This document shows positions 56,955 to 64,000 of a stretch of DNA of 64,000 nt, one piece after another. The DNA is from Streptomyces cyaneofuscatus (lineage in GTDB: Bacteria > Actinomycetota > Actinomycetes > Streptomycetales > Streptomycetaceae). Below the pieces are notes generated by a model. The model searched no databases, had not been told where the DNA came from, and saw nothing but the letters and a program-made list of their open reading frames with translations. Every line of letters begins with the position of its first letter. Position 1 is the first letter of the stretch. The DNA lies in NCBI RefSeq assembly GCF_000718135.1, contig NZ_JOEM01000025.1:1-64000 (forward strand), in the 5' to 3' direction. The position numbers and the translations under genes were made by a program.

Positions 56955-59900
56955 TCACCAGGACGGAGAACGCTGCCGTCCGCGTGGACCCGTATGCGAT
57001 GCTCCAGACCGTGGAGACCAGGTCAGTCAGTCCCCGGTTCGTCGGACGCGCCGCGGAGCTCGGTGCGCTCACCGAAGCGCTCGCCCGCGCCGGGGCCGGT
57101 GAACCGCAGGCATTGCTGATCGGCGGTGAGGCGGGCGTCGGCAAGACCCGGCTGGTGGAGGAGTTCGCCGGCCGGGCGGCCCGGCGCGACGCCGTGGTGG
57201 CCGTCGGCGGCTGCGTGGAGATCGGCGCCGAAGGGCTGCCGTACGCCCCTTTTCCCGCCGCCCTGCGCGCCCTGCGCCGCGCCCTGCCCGAGGAGATGGC
57301 CGCCGCGAGCGCCGGACAGGAGGGCGAGCTGGCCCGGCTCCTCCCCGAGCTCGGCGAGGCCCCCCGCGACGCGACCGACGAGCACAGCACCGCCCGCCTC
57401 TTCGAGCTCACCGTCCGGCTCCTGGAGCGGATGTCGGCCGACCGCCCGGTCGTCCTCGTCCTGGAGGACCTGCACTGGGCGGACGCCTCCACCCGGCACC
57501 TGCTGGCCTACCTCTTCCGCACCCTGGGCAGCGGCCGCCTCCTGGTCGTCGGGACCTACCGCGCCGACGACATCCACCGCCGCCACCCCCTGCGCCCGCT
57601 CCTCGCCGAGCTGGACCGGCTGCGCACCGTCACCCGCGTCGAACTCGGCCGGTTCAGCCACGACGAGGTCGGCAGCCAGCTCACCTCCATCCTCGCGGTG
57701 ACGCCCGGGGCCGCGGTGGTGGACGAGATCTTCGAACGTTCCGACGGCAACGCGTTCTTCGTCGAGGAGCTGGCCCGCTCCATGGAGAGCTCCGGCGACA
57801 GCTCCTGCCTCTCCGCGTCGCTGCGTGACCTCCTGCTGGTGCGGGTCGAGGCGCTCCCCGACCACGCCCAGCGGCTCGCCAGGATCGTCGCCGAGGGCGG
57901 CTCCTCCGTCGAGCACGAACTGCTGGCCGCCGTCGCCGGGCTCGGCGACGACGACCTCGAAGAAGCCCTCCGCGCCGCCGTCGGCGCCAACCTGCTGCAA
58001 CCCGCCCCCGACAGCGGCGGCTACCGCTTCCGCCACTCCCTGGTCCGCGAGGCCGTCAGCGACGACCTGCTGCCCGGTGAGCGCACCCGCGTCAACCGCC
58101 GGTACGCCGAAGCCCTGGAGGCCGACCCGTCCCTGGTCCGGGAGGACGAACGCACCACCCGCCTGGCGAGTTACTGGTACGCCGCGCACGACGCCGCCAA
58201 GGCCCTGCCCGCCGTGCTCCACGCCGCCGTGGAGGCCCGGCGCCGCTACGCCTACGCCGAGCAACTGCGGCTGCTGGAGCGGGCGATGGAGCTGTGGGAC
58301 GAGGTGCCCGACGCGGTACGCGAGACCCTGCGCCCCTTCGACTTCGCCGAGGTCTACCCGGCCTCGGGCGACGAGAGCGCCACCACCCCGCTGCGCCACC
58401 TCGACGTGCTGGCCGAGGCCACCGTCGCCGCCCGCTTCTGCGGTGAACGCTCACGCGCCCTGGCCCTGTGCAAGAAGGCCCTGCGGACCCTGGAGACCGA
58501 GGGAGACCCGCTGCGCGCGGCCTGGTTCTGGGTCCAGCGCTCCCGGCTGACCCAGGGGCTCGACCGGGGCGACGGGTGGGAGGAGCTGGCCACCGCGCAG
58601 GAGCTCGTACGCGGCCTGCCGCCATCCGCCGTGCACGCCGAAGTGCTCACCCATGTGGCGAGCTGGCGGGCGCTGCACGAGCCGGGACCGCAGGCACTGG
58701 CCGACAGCGACCGGGCGGTGGAGTACGCCCGCCTCGTCGGCGACGAGTACATCGAGCTGCACGCCCGCCTCACCCGGGGCTGGCTCACCGCCGACGCGGG
58801 GGGCGTCGAGGACGGGCTCGCCGAGATGTACGCCGTCCGCGACCGCGCCGACGAACGGAAGCTGGTCCACCTGGTGGGCCGGGTGAGCATCAACCTGCCC
58901 TCCTCCCTCGAAGCCATGGGCCGCTCGCTGGAGGCCGTCGCCGCCGCCGACCACGGCATCGAGGTCTGCCACCGCCACGGCCTGGCCGACTCCGGCGCCT
59001 GGGTGTACGCCAACCAGGCGCAGTCCTTCTTCTCGCTCGGCCACTGGGCGCGGAGCGAGTCCGCGGCCGCGGCGGTGGAACGCCTCGCCCTCATTCCCGA
59101 GCCCAAGGGCCTGGCCGCCGTACGCCGTACCGAACTGGCCATCGCCCGGGGAGACTTCGCCGAGGCGGAGGAGCAGCTCGCGCTCGCCCGGAAGCACTTC
59201 GGCCGGCGCGATCCGCAGCCCCAGTACCAGATCCCCCTGGCCCGGCACACCATACTGCTGGCGGCGGCGCGCGGCCGGACCGCCGAGGCGCGGGAGGTCT
59301 TCGAGGAGGCGGCCGCGCGGGGCTTCCCGACGGGCACCCAGCGGGACGCGCTGCCGCTGCTCCAGGCCGCCGCCGCGATCGAGGCGGACGCCCGCGGGCT
59401 GCCCGCCACCGAGCCGGGGCGCCCGGCGGCGCTGGCCCTGATCCGCCGGCACGTCAGGCGGCTGCCCCTGCTCGTCCCCGTCTGGGCCGCGCACGGACTG
59501 GCGATCGACGCCGAACTGGCCCGCGCGGAGGGCGCCGACACCCCGGACCACTGGGCGCGCGCGGCGGCCGCGTTCGCCCCGCTCTCCCGCCCGTACGAGC
59601 TGGCGCAGACCCACCACCGCTGGGCCGAGGCGCTGCTCACCGCCCCCGGCGACCGGTCCGCCGCGGCGGATCTGCTGCGCGGTGCCCACACCACCGCCGA
59701 CCGCCTCGGCGCCCGCCCGCTGGCCGAGGCGGTCCGCCACCTGGCGGCGCGGGCCCGGATCTCCCTGGACGCCGCCGGGCCGGGCTCGGGACGCGGACCC
59801 GGCGAGGAGGCGCACCCCGAGATCACCGCCGTCGAGTCCTTCGGGCTCACCCCGCGCGAGCAGGACGTGCACCGGCTGGTCGCGGCCGGCCACACCAACC

Positions 59901-60040
59901 GGAGGATCGCCGAGGAGCTGTTCATCTCACCGAAGACCGCGAGCGTGCACGTCTCCAACATCCTGGCCAAGCTCGGCGTCGCCTCCCGGGGCGAGGCGGC
60001 GGCCCTGGCCCACCGCCTCCGGCTCTACCCGGTTCCGTAA
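56951..60040 (+). CDS. LuxR family regulator with N-terminal AAA ATPase (LAL type)
   Basis: This 1029-residue large ATP-binding LuxR regulator starts its ATPase with RFVGRAAELGALTEAL. Walker A is GGEAGVGKTRL near residue 58, and Walker B is VVLVLEDLHWAD. A long helical TPR-like middle region is followed by a C-terminal LuxR helix-turn-helix (FGLTPREQDVHRLVAAGHTN, IAEELFISPKTASVHVSNI). LAL regulators often activate metabolic or antibiotic genes. Its targets are unknown. Its 3' end overlaps the convergent sigma-factor gene by 16 bases. Confidence 0.88.
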   Translation: MITRTENAAVRVDPYAMLQTVETRSVSPRFVGRAAELGALTEALARAGAGEPQALLIGGEAGVGKTRLVEEFAGRAARRDAVVAVGGCVEIGAEGLPYAPFPAALRALRRALPEEMAAASAGQEGELARLLPELGEAPRDATDEHSTARLFELTVRLLERMSADRPVVLVLEDLHWADASTRHLLAYLFRTLGSGRLLVVGTYRADDIHRRHPLRPLLAELDRLRTVTRVELGRFSHDEVGSQLTSILAVTPGAAVVDEIFERSDGNAFFVEELARSMESSGDSSCLSASLRDLLLVRVEALPDHAQRLARIVAEGGSSVEHELLAAVAGLGDDDLEEALRAAVGANLLQPAPDSGGYRFRHSLVREAVSDDLLPGERTRVNRRYAEALEADPSLVREDERTTRLASYWYAAHDAAKALPAVLHAAVEARRRYAYAEQLRLLERAMELWDEVPDAVRETLRPFDFAEVYPASGDESATTPLRHLDVLAEATVAARFCGERSRALALCKKALRTLETEGDPLRAAWFWVQRSRLTQGLDRGDGWEELATAQELVRGLPPSAVHAEVLTHVASWRALHEPGPQALADSDRAVEYARLVGDEYIELHARLTRGWLTADAGGVEDGLAEMYAVRDRADERKLVHLVGRVSINLPSSLEAMGRSLEAVAAADHGIEVCHRHGLADSGAWVYANQAQSFFSLGHWARSESAAAAVERLALIPEPKGLAAVRRTELAIARGDFAEAEEQLALARKHFGRRDPQPQYQIPLARHTILLAAARGRTAEAREVFEEAAARGFPTGTQRDALPLLQAAAAIEADARGLPATEPGRPAALALIRRHVRRLPLLVPVWAAHGLAIDAELARAEGADTPDHWARAAAAFAPLSRPYELAQTHHRWAEALLTAPGDRSAAADLLRGAHTTADRLGARPLAEAVRHLAARARISLDAAGPGSGRGPGEEAHPEITAVESFGLTPREQDVHRLVAAGHTNRRIAEELFISPKTASVHVSNILAKLGVASRGEAAALAHRLRLYPVP

Positions 60041-60951
60041 CCCCTCGCCTCGGCGAAACGGCCATCGGCGCGGACCGAGCGCAACGTGATGCGTGTGACC
60101 CGCCCGCCTGCCGTGCCGATCTCCAGCGTGGCGAGGGGATGTCCCCCGGGGGCGATGACGTACAACGGCCGGCCGGCGGCGCTGAGGGTGCAGACCGCCG
60201 CGATGCGATCACGGAAGTGCGCCGTCTCGGCGGCGATGTCGGCCGCGCCGGTGACCGTGGTGCGGCCCCCGGGAGGCAGGAGCGCCGCGTCGGCGTCACG
60301 GACGCAGTCGGGTGCGAGCAACTGGAGCATCCGGCGGGTGTCGCCGGTCCGGGCCGCGGTCAGGAAGGCGCCCACGATCCGCGGGTCCGGCCCGTCCGCC
60401 GCACCCGTCCGCTCCGGCGTCTCCTGGGCCGGGCCGAGGCGTCGGCGGGCCCTGCTGGCGTGCTGCCGGGCACCGGCCACCGTCCCGCCCAGCACCTCGG
60501 CGACCCGGTCGAACGGCAGGGAGAACAGATCGTGCAGGACGTACGCGACCCGTTGCGGCGGGGTCAGCAGGCTCAACAGGACCATGAGCGCCCGGGAGGC
60601 GTCCTCCGTGCGGAGGAACGCCTCGTCCGCGGCCGGCTCCACGGCCGGGACCGCGTCCGCGAACAACGGTGCCTCGTTGCGACGGCGCCGGGCACGGAGC
60701 TCGTCCAGGCAGACCCGCGCGGTGACGGTCGTGAGCCACGCCGACGGGTTGTCGACCGGCGGTGAGGCCGGGGCGGTGACGGCCCGCAGCCAGGCGGTCT
60801 GAACGGCGTCCTGGGCATCCTGGGCCGAGCCCAGCATGCGGTGGGCGGCCGACAGGAGACGTGGCCGTGCCGCCTCGAACTCCTCGACCGTGACCGGCAG
60901 GGGTGTCACCTTTCCGGGCCGGCGGACGTCAGGACGGTCGATCGAACCCAT
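60025..60951 (-). CDS. ECF sigma factor with C-terminal SnoaL-like domain
   Basis: This 308-residue protein has sigma region 2 (ARPRLLSAAHRMLGSAQDAQDAVQTAWLR), region 4 (LLSLLTPPQRVAYVLHDLF, FDRVAEVLGGTVAGARQHASRARRRL; landmarks only), and a SnoaL-like C-terminal domain of about 110 residues that in this class replaces an anti-sigma factor. It would direct RNA polymerase to a small regulon. ATG 60951 follows GGAGGGGACAGG; a longer upstream frame is rejected. It is divergent from the DoxX gene, which is a likely target. Confidence 0.85.
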   Translation of the reverse strand: MGSIDRPDVRRPGKVTPLPVTVEEFEAARPRLLSAAHRMLGSAQDAQDAVQTAWLRAVTAPASPPVDNPSAWLTTVTARVCLDELRARRRRNEAPLFADAVPAVEPAADEAFLRTEDASRALMVLLSLLTPPQRVAYVLHDLFSLPFDRVAEVLGGTVAGARQHASRARRRLGPAQETPERTGAADGPDPRIVGAFLTAARTGDTRRMLQLLAPDCVRDADAALLPPGGRTTVTGAADIAAETAHFRDRIAAVCTLSAAGRPLYVIAPGGHPLATLEIGTAGGRVTRITLRSVRADGRFAEARGYGTG

Positions 60952-60998
60952 TCCTGTCCCCTCCCACTTCTGTCCCCTCCCGAGGAGATGCCGACGCC

Positions 60999-61358
60999 AT
61001 GAGCTCCGTTTCCCCACTGGTCATCGCCACGGTGGTGTGTGCCGTCGCGAACGTGTCCATCGCGATCGCGGACTACGTACGGGCACCCTTCGTCCTGGCG
61101 AACTCGGCAGCGGTCCGGGTCCCGCCCACCGCGCTGCCGTATCTGGCGACCCTGAAGCTGGCGGGCGCGCTCGGCCTGCTGGCCGGCCTGCTCGGAGCTC
61201 CCCGGCTGGGCCTGGCGGCAGGAGCCGGCCTGACCGCGTTCTTCCTCGGCGCGGTCCTGGCGCACGTCCGGGCACGAGTCTTCCGCACTCTCGCCTTCCC
61301 GGGCGGCTTCCTGCTCCTGGCGGTCGCCGCCACGGTCTTCTTCGCGACCGGGCCATGA
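60999..61358 (+). CDS. DoxX-like membrane protein
   Basis: This 119-residue protein has four membrane helices: SPLVIATVVCAVANVSIAIA, ALPYLATLKLAGALGLLAGL, GLAAGAGLTAFFLGAVLAH and FPGGFLLLAVAATVFFA. It belongs to the DoxX/YphA-like group; some members act in redox or sulfur stress, others have no known role. ATG 60999 follows CGAGGAG. It is divergent from the ECF sigma-factor gene, a common pairing. Confidence 0.82.
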   Translation: MSSVSPLVIATVVCAVANVSIAIADYVRAPFVLANSAAVRVPPTALPYLATLKLAGALGLLAGLLGAPRLGLAAGAGLTAFFLGAVLAHVRARVFRTLAFPGGFLLLAVAATVFFATGP

Positions 61359-61397
61359 CGGTGGGGCGGGCGGGGGCCGCTGCGGTGTGCGGCCACG

Positions 61398-61712
61398 CTA
61401 GGGCGGCGGCCCGTCGTCCCCGTCGCCCCGGCCGTCCACCGGCTCCGTGACGACGCGCGTACGGGGAGCGAGCACGGCGTCCTGCTCCAGCGGCGCGTCC
61501 CGCATGCGCTCGGCCGGTCCTCGCTCACGCTCCGGGGCCGGCTCCGCCTCCGCCTCCGGCGCCCGGACCGTCACCTTGCCGGAGGTGAGGTCTATCGGGC
61601 CCCGGCCCGGATCACCGGCGGCGACGTCCACCCGGCTCAGCTCCAGCCTCTTCTGCTCGTCGGCGCCGTGCTTGCGCCCCGGGGCGAAGAGCTCCTCGAA
61701 GAAATTGAACAC
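61398..61712 (-). CDS. DUF6191-like small protein
   Basis: This 104-residue protein begins FNFFEELFAPGRKHGADEQK and continues RLELSRVDVAAGDPGRGPIDL, which matches the DUF6191 pattern as I remember it. The C-terminal half is Glu/Pro/Arg-rich and disordered. GTG 61712 lies 9 bases after GGAGGGA; an ATG at 61751 would add a region without conservation. Function unknown. Confidence 0.7.
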   Translation of the reverse strand: MFNFFEELFAPGRKHGADEQKRLELSRVDVAAGDPGRGPIDLTSGKVTVRAPEAEAEPAPERERGPAERMRDAPLEQDAVLAPRTRVVTEPVDGRGDGDDGPPP

Positions 61713-61781
61713 GGTCGTGCTCCCTCCGGACGTGGTGCGCGGGCCGGACATGGTGCGTGGCGCGGGGTGACGGGTGTCCGC

Positions 61782-62993
61782 CTACCCCACTTCGACCAGC
61801 AGGATCCTGTCGTCGCCGGGCTTCGGCTCCCCCCGGCCGTCCGTGTTGCTGGTGACCAGCCAGAGCCGGTCGCCGCCCGCGCTCACCACGGTGCGCAGCC
61901 GGCCGTGCTTCTCATCCAGGAACGACTGGGGGTCGGCCAATGGTTCCTCGGCGGAGTCGCCGGAGAGCGGGATGCGCCAGAGCCGCTCGCCCCGCAGTCC
62001 CGCCATCCAGATCGAGCCCTCCGCGTACGCGATACCGCTGGGCGAGGCCTCGGAGGTCTTCCACTGGGCGACCGGGTCGATGAACCCGTCCTCGCCCTCC
62101 TCGCCCTCGACCTCGGGCCACCCGTAGTTGCCGCCGGGCTCGATCAGGTTGAGCTCATCCCAGGTGTTCTGGCCGAACTCGGCCGCCCACAGCCGCTTCC
62201 GCGCGTCCCAGGCGAGCCCCTGCACATTGCGGTGCCCGTACGAATACACCACCGAGTCCGCCTCCGGGTTGCCGTGCACCGGCTCCCCGTCCGGGGTCAT
62301 CCGCAGGATCTTTCCCGCCAGCGACTCCTTGTCCTGCGCGAGCCCGGTGTCCCCGGTCTCCCCGGTGCCCGCGTACAGCATCTTGTCCGGGCCGAACGCG
62401 ATCCGGCCGCCGTTGTGGATGTTCCCCTTGGGGATGCCGCGCAGGATCGTGTCCGGGGCGCCGAGCTGCTGACCGGCCGGGCGCTTCTCGTCGTAACTCA
62501 TGCGGACGATGCGGTTGTCGGAGGTGGTGGTGACGTACGCGTACACCCAGCCGTCGGCGGCGAACGTCGAGGGGACCGCGAGCCCCAGCAGACCGCCCTC
62601 GCCCGCCGGGGAGACCCCGGGCACCGAGCCGAGCAGGGTCTGCTTCCCGTTCTCGCCGTCGATCCGGTGGATCGTGCCCTCGTCGCGCGAGGCGACCAGC
62701 AGGTCACCGCCCGGCAGCGCGGTCAGCCCCCAGGGCGACTTCAGCCCCTCGGTCAGCGTCGAGACGACCTTCGCCGAGCCCTTGGCGGGCGGCAGATCGG
62801 CCGGTGCGCTCGGCGACGCGGAGGAGCCGGGGCTTCGCGAGGCGGTCGGTGAGGCGGCGCCCGTACCCGACGTGCCTTCCTCCCCGCCCGTGGAGCACGC
62901 GGCGGACAGGACCAGCGAGGCCGTCGCCAGCGCGGCCACCACCCCCCTGCGCACCACGGGGGACTGAACTGATCCGAACACAGCACCGCGCAC
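61782..62993 (-). CDS. PQQ-dependent sugar dehydrogenase-like lipoprotein
   Basis: This 403-residue protein has a lipoprotein signal (ASLVLSAAC with Cys33), a Ser/Pro linker, and a six-bladed propeller of the glucose/sorbosone dehydrogenase family: LKSPWGLTALPGGDLLV, GLLGLAVPSTF, NIHNGGRIAFGPDKMLY, SYGHRNVQGLAWD and GGNYGWPEV. The enzyme would oxidise sugars outside the membrane using PQQ. GTG 62993 is the start. Many actinobacterial members have no proven substrate. Confidence 0.85.
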   Translation of the reverse strand: MRGAVFGSVQSPVVRRGVVAALATASLVLSAACSTGGEEGTSGTGAASPTASRSPGSSASPSAPADLPPAKGSAKVVSTLTEGLKSPWGLTALPGGDLLVASRDEGTIHRIDGENGKQTLLGSVPGVSPAGEGGLLGLAVPSTFAADGWVYAYVTTTSDNRIVRMSYDEKRPAGQQLGAPDTILRGIPKGNIHNGGRIAFGPDKMLYAGTGETGDTGLAQDKESLAGKILRMTPDGEPVHGNPEADSVVYSYGHRNVQGLAWDARKRLWAAEFGQNTWDELNLIEPGGNYGWPEVEGEEGEDGFIDPVAQWKTSEASPSGIAYAEGSIWMAGLRGERLWRIPLSGDSAEEPLADPQSFLDEKHGRLRTVVSAGGDRLWLVTSNTDGRGEPKPGDDRILLVEVG

Positions 62994-63116
62994 TGGACCG
63001 ATCCTTTCGACGGCTGCCCGACTGGCTCTTTCGTCCTACCTGTTCCTACCTCGCGGCCCTGCCAGAAGTTCCCGGTGCGGCCCATTCTCCCGCCACCTCC
63101 TGCCGGGCGCGCGGCC

Positions 63117-64000
63117 TCAGTCCCACGAACCGCGTGCCCGGGGCAGCCCGGCGATCTCCGCCAGGTCCGCCTCGTCCAGCTCCACCTCCGCGGCCCGCGC
63201 GTTCTCCACCGCCCACTTCTCCTGCTTCGCGCCCGGCACCGCCACGACGTGCGGCCCCTGCCGCAGCACCCACGCCAGCGCCACCTGGGCCACGCTCACC
63301 CCGCGCCGCTCCGCGATCCGCCGCAGACCGGCCACCACCGGCTGGTTCGCCGCCATCATCTCGGCCGTGAACCGGGGGTGCCGGGCCCGCAGATCCTCGG
63401 GTTCGAACCCCTGGCCCGGCTTGAGCGTCCCGGTCAGATAGCCGCTGCCCAGCGGCATCGCGGCGAGTACCCCGACCCCGCGCGCCGCACACCAGGGCAG
63501 CAGCTCCTCCAGCGCCTCCGGCGACCACACGGACAGCTCCGCCTCGACCGCGCTGACCGGGAAGACCTGCTGGATCCGCTCCAGTTGCCGGATCGTTCCC
63601 GCATGCGGCCCGGCGCCCGACCGGCGCGGCGCGCGCGCCCCCACCGCGCACAGCCCCAGCGAACGCACCTTGCCCGCCGTCACCAGCTCCGCCATCGCGC
63701 CCCAGGTCTCCTCCACCGGCACCTCCGGGTCGGCCCGGTGCAGCTGGTAGAGGTCGATCACATCGGTCTGGAGCCTTCGCAGCGAGGCGTCACAGGCCCG
63801 TCGTACGTAACCGGGGCGCCCGTTGGCGACGATGTGCTGATCGCCCACCAGGAGCCCGCACTTGGTGGAGAGGAACGCCTCGGAGCGGCGCCCCTTCAGT
63901 GCTCGCCCCACCAGCAGCTCATTGGTGAACGGCCCGTACATGTCGGCGGTGTCGAGCAGCCGGACACCGGCGTCGAGTGCCGCGTGCACCGTGCGCACCG
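63117..64000 (-). CDS. Partial aldo/keto reductase
   Basis: The frame runs off the right edge of the window, so the N-terminus is missing; about 294 codons are visible. Catalytic residues are present: Asp and Tyr in LLDTADMYG, Lys in LSTKCG, and His in YQLHRADP. The NADPH-binding end VVAVPGAKQEKWAVENA is also there. It reduces aldehydes or ketones in the cytoplasm, substrate unknown. An insert ARAPRRSGAGPHAG after LCAVG is slightly longer than usual. Confidence 0.85.
   Translation of the reverse strand, partial: VRTVHAALDAGVRLLDTADMYGPFTNELLVGRALKGRRSEAFLSTKCGLLVGDQHIVANGRPGYVRRACDASLRRLQTDVIDLYQLHRADPEVPVEETWGAMAELVTAGKVRSLGLCAVGARAPRRSGAGPHAGTIRQLERIQQVFPVSAVEAELSVWSPEALEELLPWCAARGVGVLAAMPLGSGYLTGTLKPGQGFEPEDLRARHPRFTAEMMAANQPVVAGLRRIAERRGVSVAQVALAWVLRQGPHVVAVPGAKQEKWAVENARAAEVELDEADLAEIAGLPRARGSWD

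Overview
The window is very GC-rich, with strong G/C preference at third codon positions, frequent GTG/TTG starts, Tat and lipoprotein signals, and a gene content typical of Streptomyces: a contractile-injection-system ATPase, SseB proteins, a GGDEF/EAL protein beside ligA, and gatC-gatA-small protein-gatB. I read it as a Streptomyces chromosome segment; the species cannot be named from the sequence. I found 53 complete protein genes, one gene cut at each window edge, two truncated gene remnants, one riboswitch and several terminators, operators and repeats. I found no tRNA, rRNA, insertion sequence or CRISPR.

Bases 1-3547 are the end of an extracellular contractile injection system (eCIS) cluster: a partial Ig-like/DUF11 protein, a DUF4255 cap protein and the AAA+ ATPase, joined by ATGA overlaps. 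Bases 3667-12528 form a coherent set for using polyhydroxybutyrate (PHB): both subunits of an acetoacetate-type CoA-transferase, a secreted PHB depolymerase with its substrate-binding domain, a second secreted hydrolase, 3-hydroxybutyrate dehydrogenase, an MHS-family transporter and a GAF/PucR regulator. Bases 12645-15824 hold a 1059-residue P-loop NTPase with about 12 TPR repeats, two of them nearly identical in DNA. At 16480 a 5'-truncated DUF4394 gene and a 5'-truncated glycosyltransferase gene meet head to head, a likely deletion or rearrangement scar.

From about 17 kb on, the order looks like conserved core chromosome. A minus-strand one-carbon operon, gcvT-gcvH-glyA-sdaA, lies behind a tandem glycine riboswitch. 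It is followed by a P-loop ATPase, two sseB-type genes, a five-gene peptide ABC transporter, a TRIC-type channel, a thioesterase, a TetR regulator with a duplicated candidate operator, two small membrane proteins, a cysteine desulfurase and mnmA (a sulfur relay for tRNA thiolation), a LOG-family hydrolase, a MetE-like methyltransferase, ligA, the rmdB-like GGDEF/EAL protein, and gatC-gatA-small protein-gatB.

The last 15 kb hold an ion transporter that may start at CTG, a Tat-exported phospholipase C, an MMPL exporter, an acetyltransferase, a large LuxR/ATPase regulator with a small partner, an ECF sigma factor divergent from a DoxX protein, a PQQ-type sugar dehydrogenase lipoprotein and a partial aldo/keto reductase.

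Two patterns run across the window. Five genes have a short duplication that contains or abuts their stop codon. At least six genes have a TANNNT box 6-8 bases before the start codon and no clear ribosome binding site, as expected of leaderless transcripts.
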